Shown here: positions 16,375-25,106 of the stretch, in pieces
Position numbering within the stretch: position 1 is the stretch's first letter
Layout: each line of letters opens with the position of its first letter
Source: Deltaproteobacteria bacterium
Lineage (GTDB): Bacteria > Desulfobacterota > WTBG01 > CAIYCZ01 > CAIRTM01
Direction: 5' to 3'
Assembly (NCBI GenBank): GCA_016932595.1
Contig: JAFGCP010000021.1
Location: 1-34,744, forward strand
Length of the DNA: 34,744 nucleotides
Notes under the pieces: generated by a model
Told to the model about the DNA's origin: nothing
The model's input: the letters and a program-made list of their open reading frames with translations, nothing else
Databases searched by the model: none
Program-made: the position numbers and the translations under genes

Positions 16375-17144
16375 AGCGCAATAAATCCGGTGCCCAGGCT
16401 GGTGTTTAAAAAAAGTTTTTGCAGGGCGAAAAAAAATTGCATGCAGAGAGTTCCGGGCAGGCTTGCCTCCAGGGGATACAGTTTTGTTTCCAGGCTGCGC
16501 TCAATGCCGCTGCGAAGGCTGCAATCAGCCCGGTCGCGCATAACGGAGCGGCGAAGCCGGCGCCCGTGGTAGATAGCGCGAAAGGGGTCTATCAGGTTGG
16601 AAAGAGGGAACCCGTAACACTGAACAACCTGCGGGGAAAAGCCGCAGTCCCGCAAAAGATCCAGCAGGCCCTGCCGCTCATACCTGCGGCAGTGGCCTGC
16701 CCATTCGTCTGAAGCAGACCAGCGGGAACGGTGTGCAGGCACGGACAGCAGCAGATGCCCTCCAGGCTTGAGCCAGCTGTGCCACTGCTGCAGTGCTGCT
16801 GCATCATCCTCTATGTGCTCAAGCACTTCAAAGGAGAGCACATGATCAAAAGCGCTGCCCCAGTCCTTTTCCGGGGTTTCAAATATTTGAAGACCGCGCG
16901 TTTCTCTATTTATATACAAAGCTAAATCCCTGGCTTCTGCAGACTGCTCAAGGCCGGAAACGTGAAATCCTGAACGGGCCATATCATACAGAAGCGCGCC
17001 GGAGCCGCATCCGATTTCAAGAAGGCGGCCGGCCGGAAGCCCTGCCAGAAGCCGCAGCACGCGATCTCTTCTCAACAAATAGCGCGGAGCTGGCACCCAG
17101 CCCCGCTCGGGGGCGCTTATGCCGTACACCGGATGTATATGCAT
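16359..17144 (-). CDS. class I SAM-dependent methyltransferase
   Basis: A 261-residue methyltransferase. Motif I is LLEIGCGSGALLYDMA at about residue 40, followed by the acidic end of beta-2 in GLEQS, FEVLEHIED at about 108 and LKPGGHLLLSVP at about 127. The C-terminal part is like that of methyltransferases found in polysaccharide loci and the UbiG/Methyltransf_11 group. It probably O- or N-methylates a sugar or lipid intermediate. The 3' end overlaps the downstream flippase-like gene by 16 bases; a 92-base gap separates it from the upstream GT4 gene. The substrate cannot be deduced. Confidence 0.85.
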   Translation of the reverse strand: MHIHPVYGISAPERGWVPAPRYLLRRDRVLRLLAGLPAGRLLEIGCGSGALLYDMARSGFHVSGLEQSAEARDLALYINRETRGLQIFETPEKDWGSAFDHVLSFEVLEHIEDDAAALQQWHSWLKPGGHLLLSVPAHRSRWSASDEWAGHCRRYERQGLLDLLRDCGFSPQVVQCYGFPLSNLIDPFRAIYHGRRLRRSVMRDRADCSLRSGIERSLETKLYPLEASLPGTLCMQFFFALQKLFLNTSLGTGFIALCTRQ

Positions 17145-17236
17145 GAAGTTTTTTTCTCCCTTCAGTATATGCTAAAACCAGGGCTGCGCATCTGCATGCA
17201 GGCAGGCACCGCGGCCGTTGGAGGGGTTGCCGGCAT

Positions 17237-18382
17237 TTATATCACCCCGACCGTGTGCAGCGCCCCGGCTAGCTGCTCCCCTACCTCGCGAGGGCCTATG
17301 ACGGGCAGGCCCGCATTTTGCAGAGCTTGATCAGCCCCTGCTGCGGTGGCCTCCTGCAACGCGACAGCAGCCGCAGCAAGGGCTGCGGGATTTCCCTGCT
17401 CTACCAGCCGCACGGCCGGCCCCTCTGAGAGCAGTTCTCTGACGGCCGGGGTATCGGCGGTGATGATTTGCGCGCCAGCGGCCAGGGCCTGAAAAATTTT
17501 GTTGGGAATAACTCTTGCGGCTTTTCCGCCTGCGCCGAAAATTCCCAGGCAGACATCAGCCTCGCTGATATAGCCGGCCAGGGCTTCATAGGCGACCCAG
17601 GCTATTCTCTCGATTGATTGCACGCCAAGCCGTGCAATCAGCGCGTCAATGCGGTGCTGCTCCTGCCCCGATCCGATGATAATCCAACGAATGGGGGTAC
17701 CTGAGCCCTCAATAATTTTTGCTGCTTCGACAATTGTTTCAATGCCCTGCAGGGGTATGAACTGGCCGTAAAACAGTACGGTGAAGGGCTTGTCCAAATC
17801 CCTCGGCTTGTTCTCAAGCCGGCGGAAAACATCTGTTTCAGCGCCGACAAAAACCCTTTGGACGCTGCCCTGCGCAAGGCCGTACAGCGATTCAAAATAT
17901 GCGGCATGCGCCCGTGTGTCCATGATGAGCAGGTCGGCTGTTCTGGCGGCAAGCCACTCCAGCCCGTAGAGGCTCCATTTGACAAGCGGGTGTGCGGCAA
18001 GCTTTCTATCAGTTACTATGGTGTCATAGAGGGAGATAAAAATGTCCCAGCATACGGTAACACCGCGCAGACGGGCAAAAAGCCTGATGACAAACAGGTC
18101 GATTATACCGAGATAGCCCACAAGAACAGCCTCATGGGGCGGCAGCCGCAGGTAGCGCCATACCAGCTGCGGGTAGGACAGGAAGAGCCGCATGAGGCGC
18201 TTCAGCTGCACTCGCCGGCTTATCTGGCTCTTGTCCTCAATGCCTCCCCAGATATCGGCATGGCATTCGATAACATGATAGCCGGCATGCCTGGCCGCAG
18301 CCAGCAATATCCGGACGCGGGGCTTGCCAGTGTCATAGGTTCCCCAGAAGATAATCGTGCGGGGCTGCGCGCTCAGGCTCAT
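17237..18382 (-). CDS. glycosyltransferase family 4-like (GT-B) with altered donor motif
   Basis: A 381-residue GT-B protein. The N-terminal acceptor domain begins RTIIFWGTYDTGKPRVR, and the C-terminal Rossmann domain includes VLFYGQFIPLQGIETIVEAA and GSGQEQ. The usual Glu-x7-Glu donor signature is replaced: the region around residue 305 reads KAARVIPNKIFQALAAG, with Gln where the second Glu is expected. This variant occurs in some GT4-like subfamilies, so it need not be inactive. The ATG at 18382 lies 3 bases after the stop of the upstream GT-C gene, so the two are probably translated together. Confidence 0.78.
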   Translation of the reverse strand: MSLSAQPRTIIFWGTYDTGKPRVRILLAAARHAGYHVIECHADIWGGIEDKSQISRRVQLKRLMRLFLSYPQLVWRYLRLPPHEAVLVGYLGIIDLFVIRLFARLRGVTVCWDIFISLYDTIVTDRKLAAHPLVKWSLYGLEWLAARTADLLIMDTRAHAAYFESLYGLAQGSVQRVFVGAETDVFRRLENKPRDLDKPFTVLFYGQFIPLQGIETIVEAAKIIEGSGTPIRWIIIGSGQEQHRIDALIARLGVQSIERIAWVAYEALAGYISEADVCLGIFGAGGKAARVIPNKIFQALAAGAQIITADTPAVRELLSEGPAVRLVEQGNPAALAAAAVALQEATAAGADQALQNAGLPVIGPREVGEQLAGALHTVGVI

Positions 18383-18385
18383 GGG

Positions 18386-19870
18386 TTATCCGTGCTCCGG
18401 TTTTGTGCGGACAGCTGCACGGCAGTACCGGTACAGCCTGCCTGCTGCGCCGGGCATATGCCGGAAGATATACCGGTGCAGCACGATGCTTGCCGCGATC
18501 CACAGAACGGGCAGCAGCGGCGTATTGTACCGGGCTATATTGTGGGTGAAAAATGAAAAAAAAGCATAGGAGAACAATGACGGCGCGAGGAATGCAAGCA
18601 GGACGGCATCCCGTGCTCTGAGACTGTGGAGGGTAAGCATGAACAAAGACAGGAAGAGCAGATAGCACACATAGGTTCCCTTCAGCAGGTAGATGTCATT
18701 CCAGAGGTACAGCCGGGGGCTGACGAAAATGCCCCGATAGGCAAAAGGCACGGTGGTTGCAAGGTGCTTGAAAAAATGTTTTCTCAGGGCCTGCCAGCCC
18801 TCAGCAACAAGCAGCTTATCGGTTTCGACCTGACTGCCCGTCTGTTTCAGCAGTTCCTTTTCGCGGGCGATAATGCGCGCGCGATAGCCGTTCTCATGCT
18901 CACGGTCGATATTGCGGTAGTCCTCAGGCGAGAAATATCTGGTGAGCAGCCGCTGCGCCGTGTCATTGGGCGTCCAGTACAGAAATGAGGCCAGGTATTC
19001 GCTCATGGTCATGGTGTCATAGACGGCCCGTCCGCTCAGGACCCCTCCGCCCCGTTCGGTAAGGTAGAACCTGCCGAAATGATACTGGTTGCGCGCCATC
19101 CATGCTCCGGTCAGCAGCGCAAAGGCAAGGGCAAAGACACTGATGCGGCGCAGCATCTGCAGAGGCGTCAGCCCGGCGCTGCGCGCTTCAAGCCAGAGCA
19201 GCAGCAGCGCGGGCGGAAAAAAATAGAAATAGACGGCATTGCTCAGCGCGAGCGCCGCCAGAAGCACGCCTGCGGCAGCATAGGCAAACGCCCTGTGCCG
19301 TGCCTTGAGCAGAATCGCCAGGCCGAGGCTCAGCCCCAGCAGCAGCAAAGAGGTAAGCCCTTCGGTAAGAAAACAGTTAACATTTTCCCAAAGATTTCTG
19401 CTTTGCGCCAGGCAGATACAGGCTGCAAGCGAAACAGCATAGCTGCGCGTCAGGACATATCCCGCCAGGAAGGTGAGTCCCGCAAGCAGGACAAAAACGG
19501 CTTTATTGACGGATTTGAGCTGGTTTATGCCCGCCTGCAGTGAAGGCTTCGTGGTTTGCATAACATCTATGGGCTGCACCTCTCCCCGGTTGAAAGAAAA
19601 AAGCATGCCGAACGATAAAAGAAAGGGGTATGCCGGCATGCGATGGGCTGTCGGCCGGACGCTGCTGCCTGAAGCGTCGAGGGAGAAAACCCCGTGATTG
19701 TAGAAATTAATGGCCATGGTTAAATTCTGGGCTGCGTCATAGATGATCGGCTCATATCTGATATGCTTGTCTGCGGCTCGCCAGCACATGGCCCCTATGA
19801 AAAGCAGCATGAGAAGCTTCAGCCCATTGGTGAGGTTTCGCAAAAGTGCAGGTGGAAATATTTTAACCAT
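18386..19870 (-). CDS. GT-C (PMT/ArnT-like) membrane glycosyltransferase
   Basis: A 494-residue multi-pass protein with about ten hydrophobic segments. The first external loop has the pattern PIIYDAAQNLTMAINFYNHG followed by RMPAYPFLLS, matching GT39-like enzymes in which an acidic residue of this loop acts in transfer from polyprenyl-phosphate sugars. A hydrophilic region at about residues 290-370, carrying a charged stretch near EHENGYRARI, is probably external. The start has GAAG 8 bases upstream and lies 18 bases after the stop of the neighbouring, similar gene. Two such enzymes in tandem suggest two periplasmic sugar additions. Donor and acceptor are unknown. Confidence 0.72.
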   Translation of the reverse strand: MVKIFPPALLRNLTNGLKLLMLLFIGAMCWRAADKHIRYEPIIYDAAQNLTMAINFYNHGVFSLDASGSSVRPTAHRMPAYPFLLSFGMLFSFNRGEVQPIDVMQTTKPSLQAGINQLKSVNKAVFVLLAGLTFLAGYVLTRSYAVSLAACICLAQSRNLWENVNCFLTEGLTSLLLLGLSLGLAILLKARHRAFAYAAAGVLLAALALSNAVYFYFFPPALLLLWLEARSAGLTPLQMLRRISVFALAFALLTGAWMARNQYHFGRFYLTERGGGVLSGRAVYDTMTMSEYLASFLYWTPNDTAQRLLTRYFSPEDYRNIDREHENGYRARIIAREKELLKQTGSQVETDKLLVAEGWQALRKHFFKHLATTVPFAYRGIFVSPRLYLWNDIYLLKGTYVCYLLFLSLFMLTLHSLRARDAVLLAFLAPSLFSYAFFSFFTHNIARYNTPLLPVLWIAASIVLHRYIFRHMPGAAGRLYRYCRAAVRTKPEHG

Positions 19871-19888
19871 GCATGCATCTTCAGGTTA

Positions 19889-21826
19889 TTAAAGGTGCGG
19901 GCAGGCCCGAGCTCTCATGCTGTGAGGGTTCGTGCCGCAAAAGGGAATTTTTTTTCCGAGCCGGATACTGCCGTAATAGATGGCGCTGGCGCAGCAGAGC
20001 GCTATGACCGGATAGGCATGGGCGGTCAAACGAGGTTCCAGCCCGATAGCGCCGGCGATAAATGCTGTGTGCAGCTGGAAGGAAACGAGGCAGCTGCAGA
20101 TGAAAAAATGACGATGAGCAAGCAATACAAGCATGCCCGCAACAAGCGCCAGTGCACAACATGCAGTCAGGCAATACTCTCCAATATCTCGCAGGGTAAG
20201 ATCCTCAAGCCAGCTGAAGCAGTCACGCCAATCGGCAAGGGATGCGGCGTTTTTCAGGCAGGGGAGTGTTGCGAGTATCTTTTTTTGATTTCCTTTGCCG
20301 CTGGCAAAAGAGAGCGGCATGGCAAACGTCGTTTTGCAGAGCCCGATGGCGCTTGTAGTCATTAATGCCAGAGGCGTATGCAGTTTGAAATAATATTCAA
20401 AAGGGGTAATCGTCGGGCCTGTATACAGCCCCTTAACGGCTAGTTCCTCTTGTGTCGGAAATCCCGGCCGGCCGGCGAATTCAAGGTTGGCATAGAAGCG
20501 GGTATGTGTGTTGACTGCATAAAAAGGATTGCCGTACTGGCTCCAGGTATTGTAGAGGTGCGGTGAGAGCAGCGCGACCCCGATACCGAGTGACGGAAGA
20601 ACGGTGCGCCATGCCCAGGTTTTTTTTTCAAATAGCATCAGGCAGACCATGACGGCCAGGATCAGTGGAAGCGTTTCGGAGCGCGTCAACAGGATCGCGC
20701 CGATTGTGAAGCCGGCAGAGAGGGCTTTTGCCAGAGAAGACCTTTTGGGGGAATCCCGGCCGATAATGAGCAGGACGAGCAGCAGGCAGGTAAACACTTC
20801 TTCGCGCAGTCCCCGTGCGCCCAGCTCGATCAGATACGGATGTACCGCCAGAAGTGCCGCTGCTAAAATGCCAATAGGTTCTGCAAGCCATTTTTTGCCC
20901 AGCCGCCATGACAACATAACGACCAGCACTGAAAATAAGCATGAAACAAAGCGCAGATGCGTTTCTGTAAAGCCGGTCAGGTCAAGAATTGTTTTGGCTA
21001 TGAACAGATACATCGGTTCCCTCATCCCGAACTGGGCCGAGAAAAAACCCGTGGCGTTGAAAAGATCCATTCTGCGGGCAAAGTTGAGATAGCCATGCGC
21101 ATCGCTGTCAAGAGCAGTGCCGGCAAGACGAATAACTTCATTCCAGCGCAGATAAAAAGCTGTAAAAATGATACAGCAGATGAGCCCCCGGTGCAGGAGT
21201 TCTTGTGTGCCTGCCCGGCGGTGGAGCAGCAGGCAGCCAATAAAATAGACAATAAGAAAAACAGCACAGGGGATGGTAAGATCAGGCAGAACCGGTACTG
21301 GCGAGCCTGCAGCGCCGATATGTATGTCCAGGCGATCCAGGATGATCTGGGCATAGGGCGCATGGTTTTTTGCGGTGAGGCGAAAAACGAGTTGTGTCAG
21401 GGGAGTGGCAAGCGGACTTATGTCCAGAACCCTGCCGATGCTGTTCGTGCTTTTTGTGACCGGGATATAGGTCGTTCCGTTATCCAGAGATATGTCCAGA
21501 GAGCCCGGGCGTTCAGCATCACTGTAGAGCCATAGCCGGAGGAGGCATCCCTGCCCTTTTTCCTTCCTGACCCAGAGCATAAGGCTTCCCTCTGATCCTG
21601 GATCAAGCATTAGGCCGCCGATCGATTGAACAAATCCCCGCATAAAAAGCTGGCAAGCCTCAGAAGCCGGGGGGCTGCCTTGCAACGGGAACTGATATGC
21701 AAGGCTTTTAGGGGGATCAGGCTTGCGCAGGTCCCGGAACTCGTTTGGAAACAACAGAAAAACCGCCAGGCAGGCGGTTATCAGCGGGAGGGCTGCTTTA
21801 CCATAGGATAGCAGTGATCGGTTCAT
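19889..21826 (-). CDS. GT-C membrane glycosyltransferase with N-terminal beta-rich domain
   Basis: A 645-residue membrane protein. One hydrophobic segment (about 10-27) is followed by roughly 150 residues with alternating hydrophobic pattern and turns (SLMLWVRKE, LRLWLYSD, SLDISLDNGT, IILDRLDIHIG), typical of a beta-sandwich. A second hydrophobic segment follows near 180-200, and then a GT-C body with LDSDAHGYLNFAR and FGMREPMYLF near residues 240-275, the expected acidic catalytic loop. Most GT39-like proteins begin directly with the catalytic loop after the first helix, so the extra domain is unusual and might bind glycan. It sits 9 bases after the upstream GT4 gene. Confidence 0.72.
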   Translation of the reverse strand: MNRSLLSYGKAALPLITACLAVFLLFPNEFRDLRKPDPPKSLAYQFPLQGSPPASEACQLFMRGFVQSIGGLMLDPGSEGSLMLWVRKEKGQGCLLRLWLYSDAERPGSLDISLDNGTTYIPVTKSTNSIGRVLDISPLATPLTQLVFRLTAKNHAPYAQIILDRLDIHIGAAGSPVPVLPDLTIPCAVFLIVYFIGCLLLHRRAGTQELLHRGLICCIIFTAFYLRWNEVIRLAGTALDSDAHGYLNFARRMDLFNATGFFSAQFGMREPMYLFIAKTILDLTGFTETHLRFVSCLFSVLVVMLSWRLGKKWLAEPIGILAAALLAVHPYLIELGARGLREEVFTCLLLVLLIIGRDSPKRSSLAKALSAGFTIGAILLTRSETLPLILAVMVCLMLFEKKTWAWRTVLPSLGIGVALLSPHLYNTWSQYGNPFYAVNTHTRFYANLEFAGRPGFPTQEELAVKGLYTGPTITPFEYYFKLHTPLALMTTSAIGLCKTTFAMPLSFASGKGNQKKILATLPCLKNAASLADWRDCFSWLEDLTLRDIGEYCLTACCALALVAGMLVLLAHRHFFICSCLVSFQLHTAFIAGAIGLEPRLTAHAYPVIALCCASAIYYGSIRLGKKIPFCGTNPHSMRARACPHL

Positions 21827-21835
21827 TGCGGGGTG

Positions 21836-22966
21836 TTACTCCTGGTGCCTGAAAAGGTCATGGTAGAGCTCAAGATAGGCCCCGGTTGTCCTGTCAAGGC
21901 TGTAGAGCGCCTCGGCATCCCTTCTGGCCCGGCTGCCGATTCTGGCCGCAAGCTCGGTATCGGCGAAAAGAGAAGCAAGGGCCGCGCTGAGTGCCTCAAT
22001 GTCATCGGGGGCGATGAGCAGGCCATTGCGCCCGTTTTGGATAATGTCGGGAATGCCGCCAACCGATGTGGCAATAATCGGCACTCCGCAGGCCATTGCT
22101 TCCAGCACCGCATTCGGCATGCCTTCTGAGCGTGACGGCAGAACGAAAACAGCGGCGGCATGTAAATGCCGGACAATGTCTGAACACGTTCCGGCAAAAA
22201 CAACCTGATTTGCTATGTTTAACTTTTTGGCCAGGTGCATCAGGTCATCTCTGTCTGGCCCGTCACCGGCAATGGTGCATGAGGGGCTATATCCCCGCTT
22301 TTTGAGTTCAGCGATGGCTTCCAGCAGTATATCGACACCCTTCATCTTATCCAAACGACCGACAAAGAGAATATTTCTGGATGATGCAGGCGGCCGCGGT
22401 GCAGGGGTGAAAACGGTCAGGTCAACGCCATTGGGAATATGGATGATTTGCTGCGGGCTGAATTCTGCAGCGAGCGCTTCCTGCCTTGACCGGCTGCACA
22501 GGACGATAATTGTATCAGCCCTTCGGACGCATTTGAGTAAAAACCCGCCAGCGGTGCTCCGGCCCAGCAGCAGAAAATCGCTCAGAGGACCTGTTGCCGA
22601 CACGCGAATGATGACTTTTTTTTTGAAAAAGTGCTTCATGGCCACGGCTGCAAGGGAGTGAAACCCCTGCAGTATATAGCACTGAATGACAGTATATGCA
22701 TGCCGGTGTTTCACAAGGAACCACAGGCATGAGAGAAAATAGGTGATGCCGAAAAGCTTGCCCCAGGGCAGGGTGTAAATAGCGCGATATACCGGAACGC
22801 CGCTCACCAGTTCCGAGCGCGGCAGGCCCGGAAAATGGCGCGTCAGCACGGCGGCCAGCAGGCCCTGTCGCTGCAGCCGTGCGCCGAGCAGCAAAGCCTG
22901 CTGCTCGGCGCCTCCCCGGTGGGGGTAAAAATAGGGAATAATGATGAGGATTTTAGGCGCAGGCAT
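21836..22966 (-). CDS. glycosyltransferase family 4 (GT-B)
   Basis: A 376-residue GT4. The N-terminus KILIIIPYFYPHRGGAEQQ gives the glycine loop of the acceptor domain. The C-terminal domain shows NILFVGRLDKMKGVDILLEA, VFAGTC and the donor signature SEGMPNAVLEAMACGVPII with a proper Glu-x7-Glu. It is cytoplasmic or loosely membrane-attached and adds one sugar from a nucleotide donor. The gene is 9 bases upstream of the GT-C gene and 45 bases downstream of another GT4 in the same transcript. Its close resemblance in layout to the 23012 enzyme suggests related specificities, which cannot be named. Confidence 0.9.
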   Translation of the reverse strand: MPAPKILIIIPYFYPHRGGAEQQALLLGARLQRQGLLAAVLTRHFPGLPRSELVSGVPVYRAIYTLPWGKLFGITYFLSCLWFLVKHRHAYTVIQCYILQGFHSLAAVAMKHFFKKKVIIRVSATGPLSDFLLLGRSTAGGFLLKCVRRADTIIVLCSRSRQEALAAEFSPQQIIHIPNGVDLTVFTPAPRPPASSRNILFVGRLDKMKGVDILLEAIAELKKRGYSPSCTIAGDGPDRDDLMHLAKKLNIANQVVFAGTCSDIVRHLHAAAVFVLPSRSEGMPNAVLEAMACGVPIIATSVGGIPDIIQNGRNGLLIAPDDIEALSAALASLFADTELAARIGSRARRDAEALYSLDRTTGAYLELYHDLFRHQE

Positions 22967-23011
22967 GCTGCTGTGCGGCTGATTCTATTTTAGGATAATG
23001 AGTGCTGACGG

Positions 23012-24151
23012 TCAGTTTAAGATAGCCAGATAGTTTTGAATAACCCGATCAAGCGCATACGTTCTTATAATATTTTGGCGAGCATTTGCGCCGAGGCTTT
23101 TGCGCAAATCAGGGCTGCGGAGCAGGGCCTGGATCGCCTCAGCCAGCAGTTCAGGGTTTTCAGGAGGCACCAGAATACCGCTTTCACAGACCGCATAGTC
23201 ATCACGGCTGTTTCGTACGTGTTGAGGATCGAGCACATCAGGCATCCCGCCGACGGACGTTGCGACTATGGCCAGACCGCTTGCCATCGCTTCAAGCAGC
23301 ACCAGCGGCAGCCCTTCAAAGCGGGACGGCATGACAAGAATATCTGTCTTGCGGAAATAAGGCGCGACATCCTGCTGCAGGCCCGCAAAGGTTACGGTAT
23401 CCGAAAGCCCCAGCTGATGCACTCTTCCCACGAGTTCAGCGCGCTGGGGGCCGTCACCGACAATACAGGCTGCATATGCGACTCCCCGATCTGAAATAAT
23501 TTTCAGTGCGTTGAGCAGCAGATCTATGCCCTTTTGTTTCTCCAGCCTTCCGATACAGCTGATTACCGGCATGGTTTTTTCTTTTTGATAGTCGCACGGC
23601 GCAAAACGCCTGATATCAACAGAATTTGAAATGCGCTGGATCTTTTTTTGAGGGAATCCATGCAACAGAAGCTCATGTTCGATTTCGCTGCTTATTGCGA
23701 GAATACGGTGCGCCCGTTTTGAGGACCAGATGATTAATTTCCTGAATTTGAGAGGCGCCATTCTTTGGAAGTCCCCATACGCCCCGCCGCATTCAAGGCG
23801 GAGCAGGACTTTCTTGCCGCTGCAGAATCCGAATAGCACGGCAGGTACTGCATACAGATACATACCGAAACAGAGAATAGTGTCAAAGCTTTTGCGGTGC
23901 TTCCAGAGCAGCATAAACACGGACAGAATGTAGGTGAATTCAAAAAAATGCCAGCCCCTAATTTTTCTGTAGACCGGGATTCCGTCTATGACTTCAAATG
24001 GCTGCAGGCCATCACGGTATTCTGTCAGCACAGTAACCGTATGCCCCATCTCAATAAGCTTTCGGGACACATTCTGACATTCCCTTTCCGCCCCGCCGAC
24101 AAAGGGGTGGAAAAGGCCGATGAGCATAAGTATTTTTTTCTGGGAATTCAT
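23012..24151 (-). CDS. glycosyltransferase family 4 (GT-B)
   Basis: A 379-residue GT4 with ILMLIGLFHPFVGGAEREC at the N-terminus, VISCIGRLEKQKGIDLLL in the second domain, and RFEGLPLVLLEAMASG as an intact Glu-x7-Glu donor signature. The reading frame extends 46 codons upstream to 24289, but that extension overlaps the end of the GT2 gene and has none of the fold, so the ATG at 24151 is used; no strong ribosome site is visible there. It probably works in sequence with the neighbouring GT4s, one linkage each. Confidence 0.89.
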   Translation of the reverse strand: MNSQKKILMLIGLFHPFVGGAERECQNVSRKLIEMGHTVTVLTEYRDGLQPFEVIDGIPVYRKIRGWHFFEFTYILSVFMLLWKHRKSFDTILCFGMYLYAVPAVLFGFCSGKKVLLRLECGGAYGDFQRMAPLKFRKLIIWSSKRAHRILAISSEIEHELLLHGFPQKKIQRISNSVDIRRFAPCDYQKEKTMPVISCIGRLEKQKGIDLLLNALKIISDRGVAYAACIVGDGPQRAELVGRVHQLGLSDTVTFAGLQQDVAPYFRKTDILVMPSRFEGLPLVLLEAMASGLAIVATSVGGMPDVLDPQHVRNSRDDYAVCESGILVPPENPELLAEAIQALLRSPDLRKSLGANARQNIIRTYALDRVIQNYLAILN

Positions 24152-24188
24152 AGGTGTACGCCGGCTGGAAACCGCTTTATGTGCTGAT

Positions 24189-25106
24189 TTACAGCCACAG
24201 TGGTCCCTGTGTGCGGCACAGTTCCTGGTGCTTTTTGATTTGATGCGCCCTGGGTACGACCTGCAGCAATGAGGCGATAACAGCCGCACCCTCTTTGGCG
24301 TCGCCTTCTATGGCAGCGTGCAGGCATGCGCGCGCCCAGGTGATAAGAAAGCCGGGCAGGTTGCGTGCAAATTTCCGGTCCGGCCTTTTGAGCATATTGA
24401 TTGCCTGCGTATACAGCAGGTTTGTTCTTTTTTTGACGGAGGCGCTTTGGCCGCCTGAACCGCCGTGGAAGTGAAATATGCGGGCCTGCGGCGTAATTCC
24501 GATTTTAAAGCCATGATGCCGTGCTCTGGCGCAATAATCATTGTCTTCGCCGTACATGAAGAAAACAGGATCAAATCCGCCCACGGTTTCAAGAAGGCTT
24601 CGGCGCATAAGCCAGGCTGCGGCATTAACAAAAGGCACGTCGTAGATGCTGCGGAACTTCCCCAGCAGCCCATCTGATATGAAAGTTTGGTGTTGCTGGG
24701 CATACTGCAAAAATGCCCTGTCCATTTCCCCCCCCGCATAGTTCAGATGCAGGGGGCTTATAATGCCGAAATCAGCATGGTTCTGCAGGGCTGCGAGAAG
24801 ATGCGCGATTGTGTCGGGCTCAATACGGGCATCCTGATTTAACAGAAACAGATATTGTGCTCCCCTGGCGAGGGCATGGCGAAGTCCTTCATTGTTGGCG
24901 GCAGCAAATCCCCGGTTGCAAGGCATTTTCAGGACGGCAGCCCGCGGGCAGGAGGATTCAATAAGGGCGAGGGTGCTGTCGGACGAAGCATTGTCAACCA
25001 CGACTGGCGCCGTGGGCACTGTGCTGTGCTGAAGGCTTTCCAGGGCGGGAGCTATCCACCTCTCGGCATTATGGGTAACAATAATCGTATGAACGGCGGG
25101 GTTCAT
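24189..25106 (-). CDS. glycosyltransferase family 2, rhamnosyltransferase-like (GT-A)
   Basis: A 305-residue GT-A enzyme. It has VVVDNASSDST (nucleotide-binding Asp), CNRGFAAANNEGL, FLLNQDARIEPD (metal-binding block), FMYGEDNDYCARARHHG (acceptor/catalytic acidic block) and FHFHGGSGG. This set is typical of the WbbL/RfbN group, often rhamnosyltransferases in O-antigen synthesis, but the sugar is not established. The ATG at 25106 overlaps the stop of the upstream GT4 gene as ATGA, with GGTGAG about 6 bases before it, which is why the longer frame from 25133 was not used. Confidence 0.88.
   Translation of the reverse strand: MNPAVHTIIVTHNAERWIAPALESLQHSTVPTAPVVVDNASSDSTLALIESSCPRAAVLKMPCNRGFAAANNEGLRHALARGAQYLFLLNQDARIEPDTIAHLLAALQNHADFGIISPLHLNYAGGEMDRAFLQYAQQHQTFISDGLLGKFRSIYDVPFVNAAAWLMRRSLLETVGGFDPVFFMYGEDNDYCARARHHGFKIGITPQARIFHFHGGSGGQSASVKKRTNLLYTQAINMLKRPDRKFARNLPGFLITWARACLHAAIEGDAKEGAAVIASLLQVVPRAHQIKKHQELCRTQGPLWL

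Noticed and set aside
15670-16572. A 300-codon plus-strand frame.
   Set aside because: It lies opposite the flippase-like and methyltransferase genes, its translation is rich in Arg, Gln, Cys and Pro with no fold or motif, and the minus-strand frames have clear family signatures.
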